A DNA stretch of 64,000 bases from Mycobacterium sp. Its GTDB lineage: Bacteria; Actinomycetota; Actinomycetes; Mycobacteriales; Mycobacteriaceae. This document shows positions 62,013 to 64,000 of this stretch, in pieces. Each line of letters begins with the position of its first letter. The first letter of the stretch is position 1. The notes beneath the pieces were generated by a model, which was not told the DNA's origin, ran no database searches, and saw only the letters and a list, made by a program, of their open reading frames with translations. The stretch is taken from the NCBI RefSeq assembly GCF_004298145.1, contig NZ_SCRH01000046.1:145131-209130 (forward strand). The letters run 5' to 3'. The translations under genes and the position numbers were made by a program.

Positions 62013-62118
62013 GACCGTCCGATGCACCCGCCAGCTGGCAGCATGCGGCCGTCCTGTCCAGCAGGTCCAGCCGTGCGGCACGCCGTTTCCGCCCTGACTC
62101 ACTGCGTGAGATCTTCAT
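61996..62118 (-). CDS. possible 40-codon leader ORF overlapping the sigma gene start
   Basis: It begins ATG with AAAGGACGGG upstream, about 25 bases after the predicted ECF promoter, and ends 17 bases inside the sigma gene. The product is basic (KISRSESGRKRRAARLDLL) with two adjacent cysteines. It could couple translation to the sigma ORF, or be chance. Confidence 0.3.
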   Translation of the reverse strand: MKISRSESGRKRRAARLDLLDRTAACCQLAGASDGHGHQH

Positions 62119-62142
62119 CAGAATTCCCGTCCTTTCACCATG

Positions 62143-62177
62143 TATAGAGGCACCGGCACGTCGAAATTCATCGTTTC
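62143..62177 (-). promoter_or_regulatory. ECF-type promoter in front of the sigma factor gene
   Basis: On the minus strand GGAAACGATGA, a 19-base gap counted from CGATGA, then TCTATA. The same elements with identical spacing occur before the NmrA gene at 63525, so it is probably read by the sigma factor encoded here. Confidence 0.65.
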
Positions 62178-62191
62178 CTCGCGACAATCCC

Positions 62192-62506
62192 TCATCCCTC
62201 ACCGCACCTCGGGCCGAAGTAGGAGCCGATCAGCACGGCACGGCTGACGGTCGGCGGCGCCGCAAGACGCTCTCGTAGGTGTCGGTGAAACTCCCGGTGG
62301 GCGGCGCAGTCCGCGAACGGGTCGGTAGTGCCGTCGAACACCGCGACGTGCAAGAAGCCCACACCGTCGTCGAACTCGAACACCTGGTAGTCGAGCCCAC
62401 CGGGATCGAGGCCGGCGAGTTCGGTCAGCACGTCCTCGATCAACGTCCGGTTGTGCTCGGCCGAGTCGGCATTGGTGTGGTACTGGACCACAGCGGCTCT
62501 ACGCAT
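62192..62506 (-). CDS. small dimeric alpha/beta-barrel (ABM/EthD-like) protein
   Basis: This 104-residue protein has the ferredoxin-like pattern of the antibiotic biosynthesis monooxygenase/EthD superfamily: AVVQYHTNADSAEHN at the first strand, VGFLHVAVFDGTTDPFADCAAHREF in the middle and RAVLIGSYFG at the end. No catalytic residues can be named. It lies 68 bases after the NmrA gene and before the sigma factor. Confidence 0.68.
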   Translation of the reverse strand: MRRAAVVQYHTNADSAEHNRTLIEDVLTELAGLDPGGLDYQVFEFDDGVGFLHVAVFDGTTDPFADCAAHREFHRHLRERLAAPPTVSRAVLIGSYFGPRCGEG

Positions 62507-62574
62507 CCCGACTACCTCTCACCGGTGACCCGCGATCACGGCCTGTCCCACCAGCGCCGCTGCCGCATCGCCTG

Positions 62575-63486
62575 CTAAGCATGCTGCGGGACCGCGAACG
62601 CGGAACGGTTTTGGCTGATGAACGCCTCGAGTGACTGTGGCGTTGCGCCGCCGATCGTTTCGACCACATCCGTCACCACGTCGAATTCACCGCGTTGGTG
62701 GCTCTCGGCCACCCGCGAGAGATGCTCGATCAAGAACGGCGACATAACGGGGATCTGGGACAGGATCTGCCGCCAGTCCTCGACGGGAATGTCCACATAC
62801 TGCACCGGACGGCCCAATGCGCTGCCGAAAACGCTCGCCTGTTCTGCCATCGACAACGATGCCGGGCCAGTGGGCACATACGTCTTGCCTTGGTGCACAA
62901 CAGGATCGGTCAGGATACCGACGACCACTCGTGCGATGTCTTCTCCCGAGATGGGGGCGTGTCGCCCGTCGCCATAGGGCAGATAAAGCTTGCTCTCGGC
63001 CCCGACTGTCGGTGCGGCAACGTTGAAGAGATTCTCCAGAAAGAAGGGCGGGCGCAGATGGGTGACACCTATCCCCGACCAGTCGAGCACCCGCTCGGCG
63101 AACCAGTGTTGGCGGGCGGCTGGGCTGGCGTGATCCGGGCGAGCGGTGATCTGGGACATGTTCACCATCCACTGCAGACCCGTCTGTGTTCCCGCAGCGG
63201 CGAAGGTCGCGGTTGCCTCCATCAGGCCTTCGGCCAGCGGATAGGTGAAGTAGGCCCGTTGCACCCCATCCAGCGCTGCGGACACGTCTCGGAAGTTGTG
63301 CAGATCGCCGACGGCGATTTCGGCGCCCAATTCTCGTAACCGGTCCGCCCGTTCGTCGTCCCGGCGAACGAACGCCCGAACCGACCGGCCCCGCTCGAGC
63401 AGCTGCCGCGCCGTGTGGTTGCCCGTGGCGCCATGGCTTCCGCCCGCGCCCGCAATCAGGAACATCGTGGAATCCGGCTGTGCCAT
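62575..63486 (-). CDS. NmrA-like NAD(P)-binding reductase
   Basis: This 303-residue protein of atypical short-chain dehydrogenase fold has the nucleotide motif GAGGSHGATGNHTARQLL, RAFVRRDDERADRL after strand 2, and YTYPLAEGLM-like regions. Proteins of this class sense or reduce NADP-linked substrates. It is the first gene of the ECF-associated unit, from an ECF-like promoter 39 bases upstream. Confidence 0.87.
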   Translation of the reverse strand: MAQPDSTMFLIAGAGGSHGATGNHTARQLLERGRSVRAFVRRDDERADRLRELGAEIAVGDLHNFRDVSAALDGVQRAYFTYPLAEGLMEATATFAAAGTQTGLQWMVNMSQITARPDHASPAARQHWFAERVLDWSGIGVTHLRPPFFLENLFNVAAPTVGAESKLYLPYGDGRHAPISGEDIARVVVGILTDPVVHQGKTYVPTGPASLSMAEQASVFGSALGRPVQYVDIPVEDWRQILSQIPVMSPFLIEHLSRVAESHQRGEFDVVTDVVETIGGATPQSLEAFISQNRSAFAVPQHA

Positions 63487-63524
63487 TTCCGTTGCCTCCT
63501 CGACCTACACAATCGGTATGCCGA

Positions 63525-63560
63525 TATAGAGGCGGCGGCGTTCTCAAACTCATCGGTTCC
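63525..63560 (-). promoter_or_regulatory. ECF-type promoter in front of the NmrA gene
   Basis: On the minus strand GGAACCGATGA, then TCTATA with the same 19-base gap as before the sigma gene; GCCTCTATA is common to both. The two shared blocks are too alike to be chance. Confidence 0.65.
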
Positions 63561-63650
63561 GAGCGAACATGACCGCAGTATCGCTTCACGGCGCACGCCG
63601 GGAGATGAGCTTTCGAGCTCGAACGAACTAGGCGCGGATGTCAGCGCCGG

Positions 63651-64000
63651 TCAGTCGGCGGCGTTGCCCGAGTGCATCTTCAACGCGGCATCCACGTTGG
63701 CCCTCTTGTCTTCTCCGGCACCCTTCGCCGCGGCCTTCTTGCGCTTGGCCACGACGGCCTCGACCGCGCCGTTGAGCGCCGAGCCCAGCGGGAAGCCCAG
63801 GTAGTGGGTGAGGAAGACGGCCATCTCCTTCAGTTCGGTCTCGGTGAGTTCGCCGTTGAGGAGCGCGGCGTTGATCTGGATCTCGGCCAGATCGCGATTC
63901 CCGATGGCGGTCACCGCCGTCAGCGTCATGATGCGCTTGTCGCGCATCGACAACCCCGGCCGCGTCCAGATGCTGCCGAACAGGTGATCGACGGTCAGGT
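63651..64000 (-). CDS. carboxymuconolactone decarboxylase-family protein, 5' partial (Rv0771-like)
   Basis: The frame stays open to the window edge, so only the C-terminal 116 residues are seen. They show the CMD/AhpD-like fold (DKRIMTLTAVTAIGNRDLAEIQINAAL) and end with a lysine-rich tail. It is the counterpart of Rv0771, four genes away from purD here, while adjacent in M. tuberculosis. The catalytic cysteine typical of AhpD is not in the visible part, in line with the CMD branch. Confidence 0.82.
   Translation of the reverse strand, partial: LTVDHLFGSIWTRPGLSMRDKRIMTLTAVTAIGNRDLAEIQINAALLNGELTETELKEMAVFLTHYLGFPLGSALNGAVEAVVAKRKKAAAKGAGEDKRANVDAALKMHSGNAAD

Noticed and set aside
1..64000. 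tRNA, rRNA, insertion sequences or prophage
   Set aside because: No cloverleaf, transposase, integrase or terminal inverted repeat patterns were seen; gene islands appear without mobile elements.

Overview
The window is high-GC actinobacterial DNA. Its gene content and order (phoY2, mshD, glnR, lmeA, thiX, cysA2-sseC, purM, purF, purL, pepC, DyP-encapsulin, purSQ, emrB, ptrB, purC, cyp126, purB, ggtA, purD) follow the M. tuberculosis Rv0822c to Rv0771 segment. The source is therefore a Mycobacterium, most likely a slow-growing non-tuberculous species. That assignment rests on remembered synteny and protein resemblance, not on a search.

1-8060: an LCP cell-wall ligase (5' end outside the window) and leaderless phoY2, then the minus-strand block pstS-pstC-pstA-pstB (phosphate uptake), mshD (mycothiol) and glnR. 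8233-12266: lmeA, thiX, a leaderless short ORF ending in seven cysteine codons that looks like a cysteine-responsive attenuator, then DUF4395-cysA2-sseC, a tiny membrane protein and a nitrobindin-like protein. 12357-16436: the most unusual part. One gene encodes four membrane segments, RCK/TrkA-like Rossmann domains, a ryanodine-receptor-repeat (RyR) domain and PGDYG-like repeats. The next encodes a TIR domain fused through one membrane helix to a PknH-type extracytoplasmic sensor. This pair sits between the Rv0813c and Rv0812 counterparts, which are adjacent in M. tuberculosis.

16680-30630: pabC, ygfZ, DUF3073, purM, purF, an SCP-like protein, a CPBP protease, purL, a divergent phosphotransferase/TetR pair with a clear operator, pepC, a 57-bp tandem repeat array, and the DyP-encapsulin operon. 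30662-39347: an accessory region with a MOSC-flavodoxin-reductase-ferredoxin fusion, an alpha/beta hydrolase, two TetR paralogues, a haloacid-dehalogenase-like protein behind a strong palindrome, a cupin, a YbjN protein, an acyltransferase and a wax ester synthase. 39314-60424: purQ/purS, a metallo-beta-lactamase-fold protein, an FAD dehydrogenase, a DUF2334 protein, two tandem EmrB transporters, intact oligopeptidase B, purC, a TDT transporter, cyp126, purB, DUF429, TetR, a Tat-exported esterase, ggtA and purD. 60515-63486: a SigG-type ECF sigma factor with three partner genes; two promoters inside the module share the same ECF-like motif. The window ends inside a carboxymuconolactone decarboxylase-like gene.

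Eight purine genes (purM, F, L, Q, S, C, B, D) lie on the minus strand among unrelated genes, and several appear to be transcribed from leaderless promoters. No tRNA, rRNA, CRISPR array, insertion sequence or prophage was seen, and no gene-free stretch exceeds 300 bases.
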